Notes under the pieces: model-generated
What the model saw: only the letters and a program-made list of their open reading frames with translations
Told to the model about the DNA's origin: nothing
Databases searched by the model: none
NCBI RefSeq assembly: GCF_030718205.1
Contig: NZ_JAUZQF010000001.1
Location: 868,001-932,000, forward strand
Direction of reading: 5' to 3'
Source: Nonomuraea turcica
GTDB taxonomy: Bacteria; Actinomycetota; Actinomycetes; Streptosporangiales; Streptosporangiaceae
DNA length: 64,000 nucleotides
Shown: positions 41,179 through 50,010 of the stretch, piece after piece
Numbering within the stretch: position 1 is the first letter of the stretch
How the letters are laid out: each line of letters opens with the position of its first letter
Translations under genes and position numbers: made by a program

Positions 41179-41771
41179 GCGGCGAAATGGGTGCTGAACC
41201 AGTCGCGGGCGTGCCCGGCCACCGCCTCCAGCGCCCCCGGCTCCTCGAACAGGTGGGTGGCGCCGGGCACGACGGTCAGCCGGCTCTCGGCCCGCAGGCG
41301 CTGCTGCGCCTCCTCGTTCAGCTCCACCACCACCGGGTCCCTGCCGCCCACGATGAGCAGCGTCGGCGCCCGTACGGCGGCCAGCCGCGGCCCGGCCAGG
41401 TCGGGACGCCCGCCACGCGAGACGATCGCGGCGATCGAATTGTCCGGCTCGGCGGCCGCCCACAGCGCCGCGGCGGCCCCGGTGCTCGCGCCGAAATACC
41501 CGACCGGCAGCCCCGCCGCCTCCGGCTGCTCCCGCACCCAGCTCGTCCGCTCCAGCAACCGCTCGGCCAGCAGCCCGATGTCGAACACGTTCGCCCGATC
41601 GGACTCCTCCTCCTCCGGCGTGAGCAGATCGAACAGCAGGGTGCCCAGCCCCGCCTGGTTGAGCGCGCCGGCCACGTAACGGTTGCGCGGGCTGAACCGG
41701 CTGCTCCCGCTGCCGTGCACGAACACCACGACCCCCTGAGCGGCATCAGGAATGATCAGATCGCCGGCCAC
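41160..41771 (-). CDS. Alpha/beta hydrolase (dienelactone-hydrolase-like)
   Basis: A 203-residue protein. GVVVFVHGSGSSRFSPRNRY gives the oxyanion region, VGYFGASTGAAAALWAAA the nucleophile elbow G-x-S-x-G, LLIVGGRDPVVVELN the acid Asp, and VPGATHLFEEPG the catalytic His. The order and compact size match the dienelactone hydrolase-like group often found beside phosphoribosyltransferases in actinobacteria. Substrate unknown. GTG 41771 is preferred because GGGAGG sits 8 bp upstream. Confidence 0.8.
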   Translation of the reverse strand: MAGDLIIPDAAQGVVVFVHGSGSSRFSPRNRYVAGALNQAGLGTLLFDLLTPEEEESDRANVFDIGLLAERLLERTSWVREQPEAAGLPVGYFGASTGAAAALWAAAEPDNSIAAIVSRGGRPDLAGPRLAAVRAPTLLIVGGRDPVVVELNEEAQQRLRAESRLTVVPGATHLFEEPGALEAVAGHARDWFSTHFAAPQKPE

Positions 41772-41831
41772 GTGACACACCTCCCCACTGCCGTGCCGCT
41801 ACCCCCGTAAGCCCAGATCTACCCTGGCCAT

Positions 41832-42353
41832 ATGCGCGTGGAACCGGAGCCCGACTGCTGGTCGCACCCGCACCTCGAGGTCAGGTCCTCACCCATCGCG
41901 GGCGACGGCCTGTTCGCCACCGCCGCGATCCCGGCCGGGACCGTCGTGTCGCGACTCGGCGGGCGGTTGGTCACGTGGCGCGAGCTGCAAGACCTGTTCG
42001 CCGACCCCGCAGTCCCGTATGTCGACACCATCGCGGCGCACGGCGACCTCCATCTGGTCCTGCCGCCGGGCCGGCCGATCGGCAAGAGCAACCACAGCTG
42101 CGACCCGAACCTGTGGTGGACCGGCCCGTACACCCTGGCCGCGCGCCGCGACCTCCGCCCGGGCGAGGAGGTCACGAACGACTACGCCACCAGCACCGTC
42201 GCACCCGAGTTCGCCATGGCGTGCCGGTGCGGCACGGCGCTCTGCCGGGGCCTGATCACCGGTGCCGACTGGCGGCGCGCCGATCTCCAGCGGCGATATG
42301 GCGACCACTGGACGCCGGCCCTGCTCGCACTCAGCCGAGCACCAGAGCCGTGA
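41832..42353 (+). CDS. SET-domain protein (putative lysine methyltransferase)
   Basis: A 173-residue protein with SET features: HPHLEVRSSPIAGDGLFATA (the SxIxGxGLFA start), GKSNHSCDPNLWW (NHSCDPN at 87-93), EEVTNDYA with the catalytic-site Tyr at about 118, and a post-SET cysteine group (Cys131, Cys133, Cys138). SET proteins transfer methyl from S-adenosylmethionine to lysine. The substrate is not evident; it is not next to a ribosomal-protein or histone-like gene. Conserved residues look intact, so activity is expected. Confidence 0.82.
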   Translation: MRVEPEPDCWSHPHLEVRSSPIAGDGLFATAAIPAGTVVSRLGGRLVTWRELQDLFADPAVPYVDTIAAHGDLHLVLPPGRPIGKSNHSCDPNLWWTGPYTLAARRDLRPGEEVTNDYATSTVAPEFAMACRCGTALCRGLITGADWRRADLQRRYGDHWTPALLALSRAPEP

Positions 42354-42693
42354 CGAACTGCAGCACGTGCCAGGCCACGTAGGCGCCGGCCGACCAGAAC
42401 GCCCACTCCTTGCTCCGCTGGATCCTGGACACCCAGCGAAGCCCGGCCACCGGCTCCTCCGGCGTCCGGACGGTTCTGGCCGCGAGGAGCGCGGACGCCA
42501 GCCAGGTGAGCGCCGAGGCGGCGACCAACCCGTACGACAGCCCGCGCAGAATGTCGCCGGGCGCCTCGTCGAAGGGCAGTTGCCGGGTCCAGAAGGCCAC
42601 CACGCCGACGAGCAGCGCGACGGTGATCCGTCTGTCCTTGCGAGCCTGTCGCTTGAGCCACTTCAGATCTCGCCGTACTTGACTCTTGAGCAT
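42331..42693 (-). CDS. Small membrane protein of unknown function
   Basis: A 120-residue protein from ATG 42693 (GGAGG 8 bp upstream). A basic N-terminus (MLKSQVRRDLKWLKRQARKD) precedes hydrophobic segments at about 26-40, 50-75 (GLSYGLVAASALTWLASALL) and 100-118 (WAFWSAGAYVAWHVLQFVTA). No family is recognised. Its 3' end overlaps the SET gene by 23 bp tail to tail. Confidence 0.55.
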   Translation of the reverse strand: MLKSQVRRDLKWLKRQARKDRRITVALLVGVVAFWTRQLPFDEAPGDILRGLSYGLVAASALTWLASALLAARTVRTPEEPVAGLRWVSRIQRSKEWAFWSAGAYVAWHVLQFVTALVLG

Positions 42694-42796
42694 CCGGATC
42701 ACCTCCGAGTGGATGAGCTGGTAGCACCAGCTAACGGGAGGATCCGGAGAAGATCTGCGACCTTACACCCGAAAATTCACGACTTTTAGCGGCGTT

Positions 42797-45700
42797 TCAC
42801 GCCAATTCCCGTAGCTCTTCCGTCACCCGCTGCACCTCGACGATGTCGCCCACCTCTTCGAGCGTGCGCACCGCCTCGGTCAAATAGGTGACGGCCGCGC
42901 CCCGGTTGCCCAGCCTGGCCGAGATCAGCCCGAGCGCCCGCAGCGCGCACCCGAGGTCCCGCCTGGTCCCGCACTCCAGGTGCACGTCTCTGGCCTGCCG
43001 CGCGTAGACCAGCGCCTCCTCGACACGGTCCAGGTCCAGCAGCACCATGGCCAGCGTCGTGAGCGCCGCCGCCCACCGGTCCCTGGTGCCGGTCTCGTTC
43101 TGCAGCTCGACCGTCTCCCTGGCCGGCGCGAGCGCCGCGGCCGGTCGGCCCGCCGTGTGCAGCGCCTGCGCGATCGACAACAACGCGCTGGCCCGGTTGT
43201 CGCGCAGCTCCTCCCTGATCGCCAGCGACGCCTTCGCCGCCCGCAGGGCGGGCTTGTGCATCCCGAGCGACAGGTACGTGTACGCCAGCGTCTCCTGCAC
43301 GTCCGCCTCGGCCCGCCGGTTGCCCATGCCCTGCACGATGTCGAGGGCCTCCAGCGCGTACACGAACGCCACCTGCAGCATCCCCTGCCGGCGCCGCACC
43401 CTGGCGAGCCTGTTGAGCATGCGGGCCTCGACGGGCTCGTCGTGGATCACCCGGCTGATCGTCAGCGCCTGGTTCAGGTAGTCGTCGGCACGCAGGTAGT
43501 CCGACAGCCTCCAGTGCACCAGGCCGATGTCGCCGAGCGTCTCGGCCTTGCCCTGCTCGTGGTGGAGCTCGACCTGCACGGCCAGGGCCTGCTCGTAGTA
43601 GGCGAGGGCCTCGTCGTACCGGGAGCCGTTGCGTGCGATGCGCCCAAGCGCGCACAGGGCCCTCCCGCAGCCGTGCTGGTCACCGGTGGCGGTGTAGCCG
43701 GCCAGCGCCCGCTCGGCGTCGCGCTGCGCGTCGTGCTGCAGCCGCAGCAGGTCGTAGATCTCGGCCAGGCAGAGCAGGGTCTCGGCCTCGGCGTGCTCGT
43801 CGCCCAGCTCGTGGCAGATCGACAGCGCCTCCAGGCCCTCCTCCAGGGCTGCATTGGGCTGGCCCAGGTTCTGCTGGACCCGGGCCAGAATGATCAGGCT
43901 CTGCGCGGTGCCCCTGCGGTCGCCGAGCTCCTCGCGTACGTCCAGAGCCTGGCCGGCGTAGTGCAGCGCCAGCTCGTACCGCTCCTGGGACAGGTGCAGC
44001 CGGGAGAGCGTGTGCAGGCAGCCGGCCACCCCGGTCAGGTCGCCGATCCCCCGGTAGAGCTCCAGCGCCTCGCCCGCGCAGTTGAGCGCCTCCTCGCTGT
44101 TGCCCGCGATGCCGTGGACCTCGGCCAGATCGTTGAGCGCGCGGGCGCGCCCCACGCTGTCGCCGAGCTCGGTGTAGTCGGCCAGTGCCTCGCCGATGAA
44201 CCTGGCCGCCAGCGTCGACGGCCCGATGTCCCGGTGGATGGAGCCCAGGTTGCCGCGCATGAGCGCGATCGCCCGCCGGTTCCCGACCTGCATGGCCGAG
44301 GTCAGCCCGGCCTGCTGGATCTCCAGGTTGTTCTCGTAGAAACGCAGCCGCCTGAACGGCTCGAACACCGCCTCCGCCAGGCGCCAGGCCATCCCGTGCG
44401 CGCCGCTCTCCTCGGCCAGCCGCACCGCCGACACCAGCGAGCGCCGCTCGGCCTCGAACCACTCCCGCGGCGTCCCGGCGTCGGTCGCGACCGCCAGGTA
44501 GTGGTCGAGCAGCCGCGCCCTGGCCTCGCGCACGCCGGCCTCCGCGTGCCTGCCCAGCTCCCTGGCCAGCCGCTTGACCAGGTCGTGCACCCGGTAACGC
44601 GGCCCAGGCAGCGGCTCGACCAGGTAGGCGCGGTGCAGCCCCTCCACCGCGACCACGGCCTCGCTCACCGGCACGCCCAGGGCCGCGGCCAGCACCTCAG
44701 GGGCGAAGTCCCGCCCGGGCAGCAGCCCCACGTGCCGGAACGCCCGCCGCTGCCCCGGGCTCAGCGACTCGTACGCCAGGTCCAGCGCCGACCTGAACGC
44801 CTCCTCGGGATCGCCCACCAGCAGCCGGTCGGGCCTGCGCAGCTCCTGAACCCGCGACCGCACGCTGAGCCCGGGGTTCTCGGCCAGCTTGGCCGCCGAG
44901 ATCCGCAGCGCGAACGGATGGTAGGAGCACACCCTGGCCAGCTCGGCCAGCGCGTCCCGGTCGGCGGCCCGCCGCGAGCCCTCCCCGAGCACCGCCACCA
45001 GCAGCGCCACCGCGTTGCCCGGATCGAGCACCGGCACGTCCATGAGGTCGGCGTGGCCGGTGGCCCGCAGCGGCGCCATCCGCGTTCGGCTGGTCACCAG
45101 CACCACGCAGTCCTTGCTGCCCGGCAGCAGCGGCCGCACCTGGCCGGGGTCGGCGGCGTTGTCGAGGATGAGCAGCAGCCTGCGCCCGGCGATCCTGCTG
45201 CGGTAAAGGAGCATCAGCTCGGCCTCGTCGGAGGCGGGCTCGCCGACGCCCAGCGAGCGCAGGATCTGGCCGAGGGCCTCGACGGTGTTCATCGGGGGCT
45301 GGCTCGGTGACTGGCCCCGCAGGTCGATCACGATCTGGCCGTCGGGGAACCGGTCGGCGTGCAGGTGGCCCCAGTGCGTCACCAGCGCGGTCTTGCCCAC
45401 ACCCGGTAAGCCCTGCACGACCATGGTGTTGGTCCTGCGGGGGCGGTCCAGCCAGGCGGTGAGCAGGTCGAGGCTCTGCTGCCGCCCGGTGAAGTCCGGC
45501 ACGTCCGCAGGCAACTGGCGGGGTTTGGGCAGCTCGCCGATCGGCAGCGGGTCCGCCGGCGCGCCGGGCCGGGTGAGGAACGGCGTCACCCGGCCCGTCC
45601 AGGGCGCCGACAGCTGCTCCCAGTCGCCCGCGGCGGCACGCAGCGCGGGCGGGTCCTCGATGCGCAGGCGCCGGTAGCCGGGGCGTACCAGCAGGCTACG

Positions 45701-46237
45701 CTGGACCCACTGCTGGAGCTGGCGCTGCACCACGTCAGGAGAGCTGCCCACCAGGTCGGCCAGGGTCTCCATGGACAGCGGCGGCGCGGACTCCGCGGCC
45801 AGTCCGTACCGCTCGTCGAGGTGCAGCAGCCACACGGCCAGGCGGGCGGCGACGGGAGCGCGGGCGAGCGCCTCGTGCCTGCGGGCGGCCATGTTTCTGG
45901 CGAACAGCTCCTGCACCAGGGCCGTGGCCACAGCCGGGCTGGCCGAGGCGTGCTCGCGCAGCCGCCGCAGGTCGATGGGCCAGGCCCGCAGCTCGGTCAG
46001 CGCGTCCACCCTGACCCGATCGCTCGGGCTCCAGAAGGCCAGCTCGCCGATGAGGTCGCCGTCGCCGCGCAGGTCGTGGATGGCCTCGCGCTCGCCGGCC
46101 GGGGTGTACTCGCGGGCGTAGCCGTAGTCGATGACGTAAACACGGCTGGCCGGCCGCAATGGGGAGCAAATGGTCTCGTTACGCCGGAAAACGCGCGGGC
46201 GGGCGCCCTCATCCACCAGTGACCTGAACGAATCCAC
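42797..46237 (-). CDS. CRP-like cNMP-binding/HTH module fused to NB-ARC and TPR (STAND regulator)
   Basis: A 1146-residue protein. Residues about 1-120 are a cyclic-nucleotide-binding-like barrel (RVYVIDYGYAREYTPAGERE; GDLIGELAFWSPSDRVRVDA, with Glu65 and Arg74 near the usual phosphate-cassette positions). Residues about 125-200 form a Crp-type winged helix (LSMETLADLVGSSPDVVQRQ; SLLVRPGYRRLRI). Then DVPDFTGRQQSLDLLTAWL, Walker A GLPGVGKT (276-283) and Walker B LLLILDN (354-360) begin an AfsR-type NB-ARC. The last about 500 residues are TPR repeats. It is an AfsR-like engine whose SARP DNA-binding half is replaced by a CRP half. It stands alone. Confidence 0.87.
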   Translation of the reverse strand: MDSFRSLVDEGARPRVFRRNETICSPLRPASRVYVIDYGYAREYTPAGEREAIHDLRGDGDLIGELAFWSPSDRVRVDALTELRAWPIDLRRLREHASASPAVATALVQELFARNMAARRHEALARAPVAARLAVWLLHLDERYGLAAESAPPLSMETLADLVGSSPDVVQRQLQQWVQRSLLVRPGYRRLRIEDPPALRAAAGDWEQLSAPWTGRVTPFLTRPGAPADPLPIGELPKPRQLPADVPDFTGRQQSLDLLTAWLDRPRRTNTMVVQGLPGVGKTALVTHWGHLHADRFPDGQIVIDLRGQSPSQPPMNTVEALGQILRSLGVGEPASDEAELMLLYRSRIAGRRLLLILDNAADPGQVRPLLPGSKDCVVLVTSRTRMAPLRATGHADLMDVPVLDPGNAVALLVAVLGEGSRRAADRDALAELARVCSYHPFALRISAAKLAENPGLSVRSRVQELRRPDRLLVGDPEEAFRSALDLAYESLSPGQRRAFRHVGLLPGRDFAPEVLAAALGVPVSEAVVAVEGLHRAYLVEPLPGPRYRVHDLVKRLARELGRHAEAGVREARARLLDHYLAVATDAGTPREWFEAERRSLVSAVRLAEESGAHGMAWRLAEAVFEPFRRLRFYENNLEIQQAGLTSAMQVGNRRAIALMRGNLGSIHRDIGPSTLAARFIGEALADYTELGDSVGRARALNDLAEVHGIAGNSEEALNCAGEALELYRGIGDLTGVAGCLHTLSRLHLSQERYELALHYAGQALDVREELGDRRGTAQSLIILARVQQNLGQPNAALEEGLEALSICHELGDEHAEAETLLCLAEIYDLLRLQHDAQRDAERALAGYTATGDQHGCGRALCALGRIARNGSRYDEALAYYEQALAVQVELHHEQGKAETLGDIGLVHWRLSDYLRADDYLNQALTISRVIHDEPVEARMLNRLARVRRRQGMLQVAFVYALEALDIVQGMGNRRAEADVQETLAYTYLSLGMHKPALRAAKASLAIREELRDNRASALLSIAQALHTAGRPAAALAPARETVELQNETGTRDRWAAALTTLAMVLLDLDRVEEALVYARQARDVHLECGTRRDLGCALRALGLISARLGNRGAAVTYLTEAVRTLEEVGDIVEVQRVTEELRELA

Positions 46238-46342
46238 CCCGACACCATCCCCCTACGGACGGCGGTGTCCTCGACCTGACAGATGCCAAACGAACCGAAC
46301 ACCCAATGTGTCACATCGGCTCGGACCCTGCCAGATCAGAGA

Positions 46343-47035
46343 TCAGACGTTGGCGGTGTCAGAGCGGTCGGGGACGAAGCGGTAGCCGACGTTGCGGACC
46401 GTTCCGATCAGGGACTCGTATTCGGTGCCGAGCTTGGCGCGCAGGCGCCGCACGTGCACGTCGACCGTCCTGGTGCCGCCGAAGTAGTCGTAGCCCCAGA
46501 CCTCCTGCAGCAGCTGGGCGCGGGTGAAGACCCTGCCCGGGTGCTGGGCGAGGTATTTCAGCAGCTCGAACTCCTTGAACGTCAGGTCGAGCACCCGGCC
46601 GCGCAGCCTGGCGGTGTAGGTGGCCTCGTCGATCGCCAGGTCGCCGCTGCGGATCTCGTCGGGCACGTCCTCCGCGGCGGCCTGCGAGATGCGGCCGGTG
46701 GCCATCCGCAGCCGCGCCTCGACCTCGGCCGGCCCCGCGCTGTCGAGCAGCACGTCGTCGGCGCCCCACTCGGCGGTCAGCCCGGCCAGCCCGCCCTCGG
46801 TCACGATCACCAGCAGCGGGCAGTCGATGCCGGTCGTGCGGATCAACCGGCACAGGCTCTTGGCCTGCACGAGCTCTTTGCGCGCGTCAACGAGGACGGC
46901 GTCGGCGGGAGGTGCGTCGATCAGTGCGGACGCCTCCGCTGGAGCGACGCGGACCGAGTGGAGCAGCAACCCGAGCGCCGGCAGCACCTCGGCTGATGGC
47001 TCGAGGGCGTTGGTCAGCAGGAGCAGGTTGCTCAT
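46343..47035 (-). CDS. glnR: Nitrogen regulator GlnR (orphan OmpR-type response regulator)
   Basis: A 230-residue protein. The receiver-like half [38 protein letters not shown] and [20 protein letters not shown] matches actinobacterial GlnR closely. The C-terminal winged helix [20 protein letters not shown], then [20 protein letters not shown] and [14 protein letters not shown], is nearly invariant in GlnR. Asp50 stands at the usual phosphorylation site, but GlnR is known to work without a cognate kinase. It controls glnA, amtB, nirB and related nitrogen genes. No kinase gene is adjacent. Its C-terminal tail is shorter than that of Streptomyces GlnR. Confidence 0.9.
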   Translation of the reverse strand: MSNLLLLTNALEPSAEVLPALGLLLHSVRVAPAEASALIDAPPADAVLVDARKELVQAKSLCRLIRTTGIDCPLLVIVTEGGLAGLTAEWGADDVLLDSAGPAEVEARLRMATGRISQAAAEDVPDEIRSGDLAIDEATYTARLRGRVLDLTFKEFELLKYLAQHPGRVFTRAQLLQEVWGYDYFGGTRTVDVHVRRLRAKLGTEYESLIGTVRNVGYRFVPDRSDTANV

Positions 47036-47210
47036 TACGGCCTCCTCAAACGCGCAAGGACCCGGGGGCTACGTCGCCCAGGTCCTGTAGGTGAGGATAT
47101 CCCACGAGTACGTCGCGTCCATTGCGCGTCCAGCAGGTGAACAGCGCGTCTCCTGAAACATCATGGTTAAGGGCGACGCACAATGGACCAGGGAAGATGG
47201 TGAGGATCGC

Positions 47211-47462
47211 ATGACCACAGGAAAAATACGGTATTGGGCCGCAGCCAAGGAAGCGGCGGGTGTCGCGGAGGAAGCGTACGAAGCGGTCACGCTTGGCGAA
47301 CTAATGACCAAAATCACACAAAATCGTGCAGATCTGGCACGCGTGGTGCGGCGTTGCTCGTTCCTCGTGGACGGTTCCCCGGTCGGCAAACGCCCCCACG
47401 ACGAGATCATCCTCGGTGACGGCGCGACCGTGGAAGTGCTCCCGCCGTTCGCCGGCGGGTGA
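47211..47462 (+). CDS. MoaD/ThiS-family sulfur-carrier-like protein
   Basis: An 83-residue ubiquitin-fold protein (MTTGKIRYWAAAKEAAGVAE) ending PPFAGG, the Gly-Gly tail that is adenylated and thiocarboxylated in MoaD/ThiS carriers. ATG 47211 with GAGGATCGC upstream is chosen over an upstream frame start at 47163. It is divergent from glnR and sits in a block with thioredoxin and rhodanese genes, so a role in sulfur transfer is reasonable. Confidence 0.82.
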   Translation: MTTGKIRYWAAAKEAAGVAEEAYEAVTLGELMTKITQNRADLARVVRRCSFLVDGSPVGKRPHDEIILGDGATVEVLPPFAGG

Positions 47463-47524
47463 TCGGACGTCTTCCCGGGGAAGGAGTCGATAAGCTCTTG
47501 ACCCCCTCCTAGACAGGGAGCTCC

Positions 47525-48190
47525 ATGCGCAAGCTGATCGTTTTCCTGATCGTGCTGGTCATTCTCCTTGTCGTCGTGGACAGGGTCGCCGCGGCCGGAG
47601 TGGAACGCGACCTGGCCAACCGGATCGCCGCCGCCGCCGACCTGTCCGGAACGCCCACCGTGACCATTGAGGGCATCCCCTTTCTCACGCAGGCCGTCGC
47701 GGGGCGCTATCCGGAGGTACGGTTCAATCTCGGCACGTTCTCCTACGGCGGCGTGCCGGTCAAGAACCTGCGGGGCGCGGCCTACGACGTCACAGCACCC
47801 CTGGCCGACGTCCTCCAGAACAGAGCCACCGCCCGGGCCGGTCGGGTGACCATCAGCGGGACCCTCACCAGGGCCACGATCGACAAATACGCCCCCCGCG
47901 GCGTCAAGATCGGCGGCAACGGACAGAGACTCACGGCGTCGGGCGAGGTGACGGTAGGGGTGAGGAAAGTGCAGTTCAACGCGGAGATGCGGGTCGAGGT
48001 GGCCAACGGGGGCATCAGGCTCCAGGCCGAGAAGATCGAGGGCGTGCCCAGCCAGCTCGCGCAGTTCGTTTCCTACACGATCCCGTTCAAGGGGGAGCTG
48101 CCCTTCGACGTGAAGGTGACCGGGGTGAAGAGCGTGGCCGAAGGATTGGAGTTCTCGGCCGAAGCGTCTGACGTGCCGATTCGTGGATGA
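47525..48190 (+). CDS. LmeA-like DUF2993 protein
   Basis: A 221-residue protein. Signal or anchor MRKLIVFLIVLVILLVVVDR, then GVERDLANRIAAAADLSGTP, VTIEGIPFLTQAVAGRYPEV and FSYTIPFKGELPFDVKVTGV-type strands (YTIPFKGELPFDVKVTGVKS) of the DUF2993 fold. The family includes mycobacterial LmeA, a periplasmic phospholipid-binding protein needed for mannan elongation. It acts outside the cytoplasmic membrane. GGGAGCTCC precedes the ATG. The sigma gene starts within or just after its stop. Confidence 0.82.
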   Translation: MRKLIVFLIVLVILLVVVDRVAAAGVERDLANRIAAAADLSGTPTVTIEGIPFLTQAVAGRYPEVRFNLGTFSYGGVPVKNLRGAAYDVTAPLADVLQNRATARAGRVTISGTLTRATIDKYAPRGVKIGGNGQRLTASGEVTVGVRKVQFNAEMRVEVANGGIRLQAEKIEGVPSQLAQFVSYTIPFKGELPFDVKVTGVKSVAEGLEFSAEASDVPIRG

Positions 48191-48227
48191 GGTTGAACCG
48201 GGGCGCCCGGGCGTACGTGATGGGGGT

Positions 48228-48740
48228 GTGAACTCAGCGGGCACCGCCGACGAGGAACTCGTGAGGACCCTCTTCGACGAGCACGCGGGGCCACTCTACG
48301 GATACGTGCTGCGACTGACCGGTGACTCGGGACGGGCGGAGGATGTCGTGCAGGAGACGCTGCTCCGGGCCTGGCGACACCCCGACGCGCTCTCCGATCG
48401 GCCGATCCGCGCGTGGCTGTTCACGGTGGCCCGCAACCTCGTCGTCGACCAGGCTCGCGCCAAGAAGGCCAGGCCGCCGGAGACCGGTGACGAGGCGCTG
48501 GCGGTCCTGCCCGCCGAGGACGATCTGGAACGCGCGGTCGAGTCGTGGGCGGTGGCCGAGGCGCTGGCCGCGCTGCGGCCGGAGCACCGCGAGGTGCTGT
48601 TGGAGGTCTACTACCGGGGGAGATCGGTGAAGGAGGCGTCGGCGACGCTGGGCATTCCGCCGGGGACGGTCAAGTCGCGCACCTACTACGCGCTACGCGC
48701 GCTCAAGCTCGCGCTCGAGGAGCGGGGGCTGGCGCCGTGA
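48228..48740 (+). CDS. ECF-type sigma factor (paralogue of the 38992 gene)
   Basis: About 170 residues. Region 2: LFDEHAGPLYGYVLRLTGDS, AEDVVQETLLRAWRHPDAL. Region 4: LRPEHREVLLEVYYRGRSVK, EASATLGIPPGTVKSRTYYA. GTG 48228 is used; GTG 48183, which overlaps the LmeA-like stop, would add 15 residues. The stop overlaps the anti-sigma start as TGATG. Likely controls an envelope or redox stress response with its anti-sigma partner; no promoter consensus can be assigned from one locus. Confidence 0.88.
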   Translation: MNSAGTADEELVRTLFDEHAGPLYGYVLRLTGDSGRAEDVVQETLLRAWRHPDALSDRPIRAWLFTVARNLVVDQARAKKARPPETGDEALAVLPAEDDLERAVESWAVAEALAALRPEHREVLLEVYYRGRSVKEASATLGIPPGTVKSRTYYALRALKLALEERGLAP

Positions 48741-49555
48741 TGACGTGTGAGGAGGTACGCCTGGCCCTGGGCGCGCACGCTCTGGGCGCGCTCGAGCCTG
48801 ACGAGGCGCTGGAGATCGACACCCACCTGGCGACCTGTGAGGCGTGCGGCGCCGAGCTGCTGGAGCTGGACGGCGTGGCCTCGTTCCTGGGAAAAGTGTC
48901 AGAACGCGACGTCGAGCTGGTGGCCAGCCCCCCGCGCCAGGTGCTCGACCGGCTGCTCAACGACCGTGCCAAGCGGAGTAGGCGCGGCCGCCTGCTGCTG
49001 GTGGCCGCGGCCTCCGTCGCGCTGCTCGGGCTCGGCGGCACGGTCTGGACGGTCATTCAGGAGACTGCGCCCCAGCAGCAGACGTCGGCGGCCGAGGCCC
49101 CCTCGGTCACTCCGTCGCCGATGGAGAAGGCTGACTCTTTCATGGCCTCGGAAAGCGACCAGGCGCCCGACGCCCGGCGGGAAGCCAGCCCCGGACCCAT
49201 GGCCAGCAAGGCTCCCGCGACACCCAGCAGGGCGGTCGCCGGCCGTGAGTTCACCGGCGAGAACGAGGCCAAGGCGTACTCCGCCATCGTGATGGCCTGG
49301 CCGCTCAGCGGCGGCGGCACGGAGCTCGGCATCCAGGTCATCGGCGTGCCCGTCGACACCACCTGCCGCGTCCGCGTCGTGGGCAAGGACGGGCGCGAGG
49401 ACTTCACGGACAGCTGGACCATCAGTCGCGAGGCCTACGCGGACAACGCCCCGTTCAAGAGCACGACCACGCTGGCCATGAAGAACATCGCCAGGTTCGA
49501 CGTCGTCGACCAGACGGGCAAGTTGCTCGTCAGAGTCAAGGTCGCCGGGAAGTAA
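48740..49555 (+). CDS. Zinc-type anti-sigma factor
   Basis: A 271-residue membrane protein. MTCEEVRLALGAHALGALEP leads to HLATCEAC (His-x3-Cys-x2-Cys, ZAS motif). RGRLLLVAAASVALLGLGGT is the membrane helix; a Ser/Pro-rich linker (about 115-170) links to a beta-rich outer domain (AYSAIVMAWPLSGGGTELGI; FDVVDQTGKLLVRVKV). The domain plan equals that of the anti-sigma at 39557, with a longer linker. Start ATG 48740 forms TGATG with the sigma stop. Confidence 0.87.
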   Translation: MTCEEVRLALGAHALGALEPDEALEIDTHLATCEACGAELLELDGVASFLGKVSERDVELVASPPRQVLDRLLNDRAKRSRRGRLLLVAAASVALLGLGGTVWTVIQETAPQQQTSAAEAPSVTPSPMEKADSFMASESDQAPDARREASPGPMASKAPATPSRAVAGREFTGENEAKAYSAIVMAWPLSGGGTELGIQVIGVPVDTTCRVRVVGKDGREDFTDSWTISREAYADNAPFKSTTTLAMKNIARFDVVDQTGKLLVRVKVAGK

Positions 49556-49582
49556 CCGCGGCCGTGGGCGGTTGCACCATGC

Positions 49583-50002
49583 GTGACGGGTTTGTGGGTT
49601 GCGCTGGTGACGCTGGCGCTCGGAACGGTGATCGGGGTGGTGTTCCTGCGCCGCAACGGACGAGTGCGTGACACGGGCTCCACGCAGGATCGGCTGTCCG
49701 CGGGCGATCTCGGAGTCGGGTTGGGAGAGCGGGCGACGCTGGTGCAGTTCTCGACCGCGTTCTGCCAGCCGTGCCGGGCGACCAGGCGGATCCTCGCCGA
49801 CGTCAGTGAGCTCGTGCCCGGGGTGAGTCACATCGAGATCGACGCCGAGTCGCGGCTGGACCTGGTGCGCCGGCTGGACGTCATGCGCACGCCGACCGTC
49901 CTGGTGCTCGACGCCGCAGGGAATATCGTGAAAAGGGCCTCCGGCCAGCCGCGCAAGGCCGACGTGCTGGCGGCGCTCGCGGCGGCCGTACCAGCCTCGT
50001 GA
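49583..50002 (+). CDS. Membrane-anchored thioredoxin-like protein
   Basis: A 139-residue protein. An N-terminal anchor (MTGLWVALVTLALGTVIGVV) is followed by a thioredoxin fold with FCQPC (Cys61, Cys64) and the cis-Pro in MRTPTVLVLD. A Gln-Pro dipeptide between the cysteines differs from the Gly-Pro of canonical thioredoxin. It likely faces outside or is membrane-tethered and serves sulfur or envelope redox chemistry. It lies 27 bp after the anti-sigma gene. Confidence 0.85.
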   Translation: MTGLWVALVTLALGTVIGVVFLRRNGRVRDTGSTQDRLSAGDLGVGLGERATLVQFSTAFCQPCRATRRILADVSELVPGVSHIEIDAESRLDLVRRLDVMRTPTVLVLDAAGNIVKRASGQPRKADVLAALAAAVPAS

Positions 50003-50010
50003 CGGCAACG

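Noticed and set aside
42980..45310. 776-residue open frame on the plus strand
   Set aside because: Antisense shadow of the CRP-STAND gene; composition typical of reverse-frame translation.
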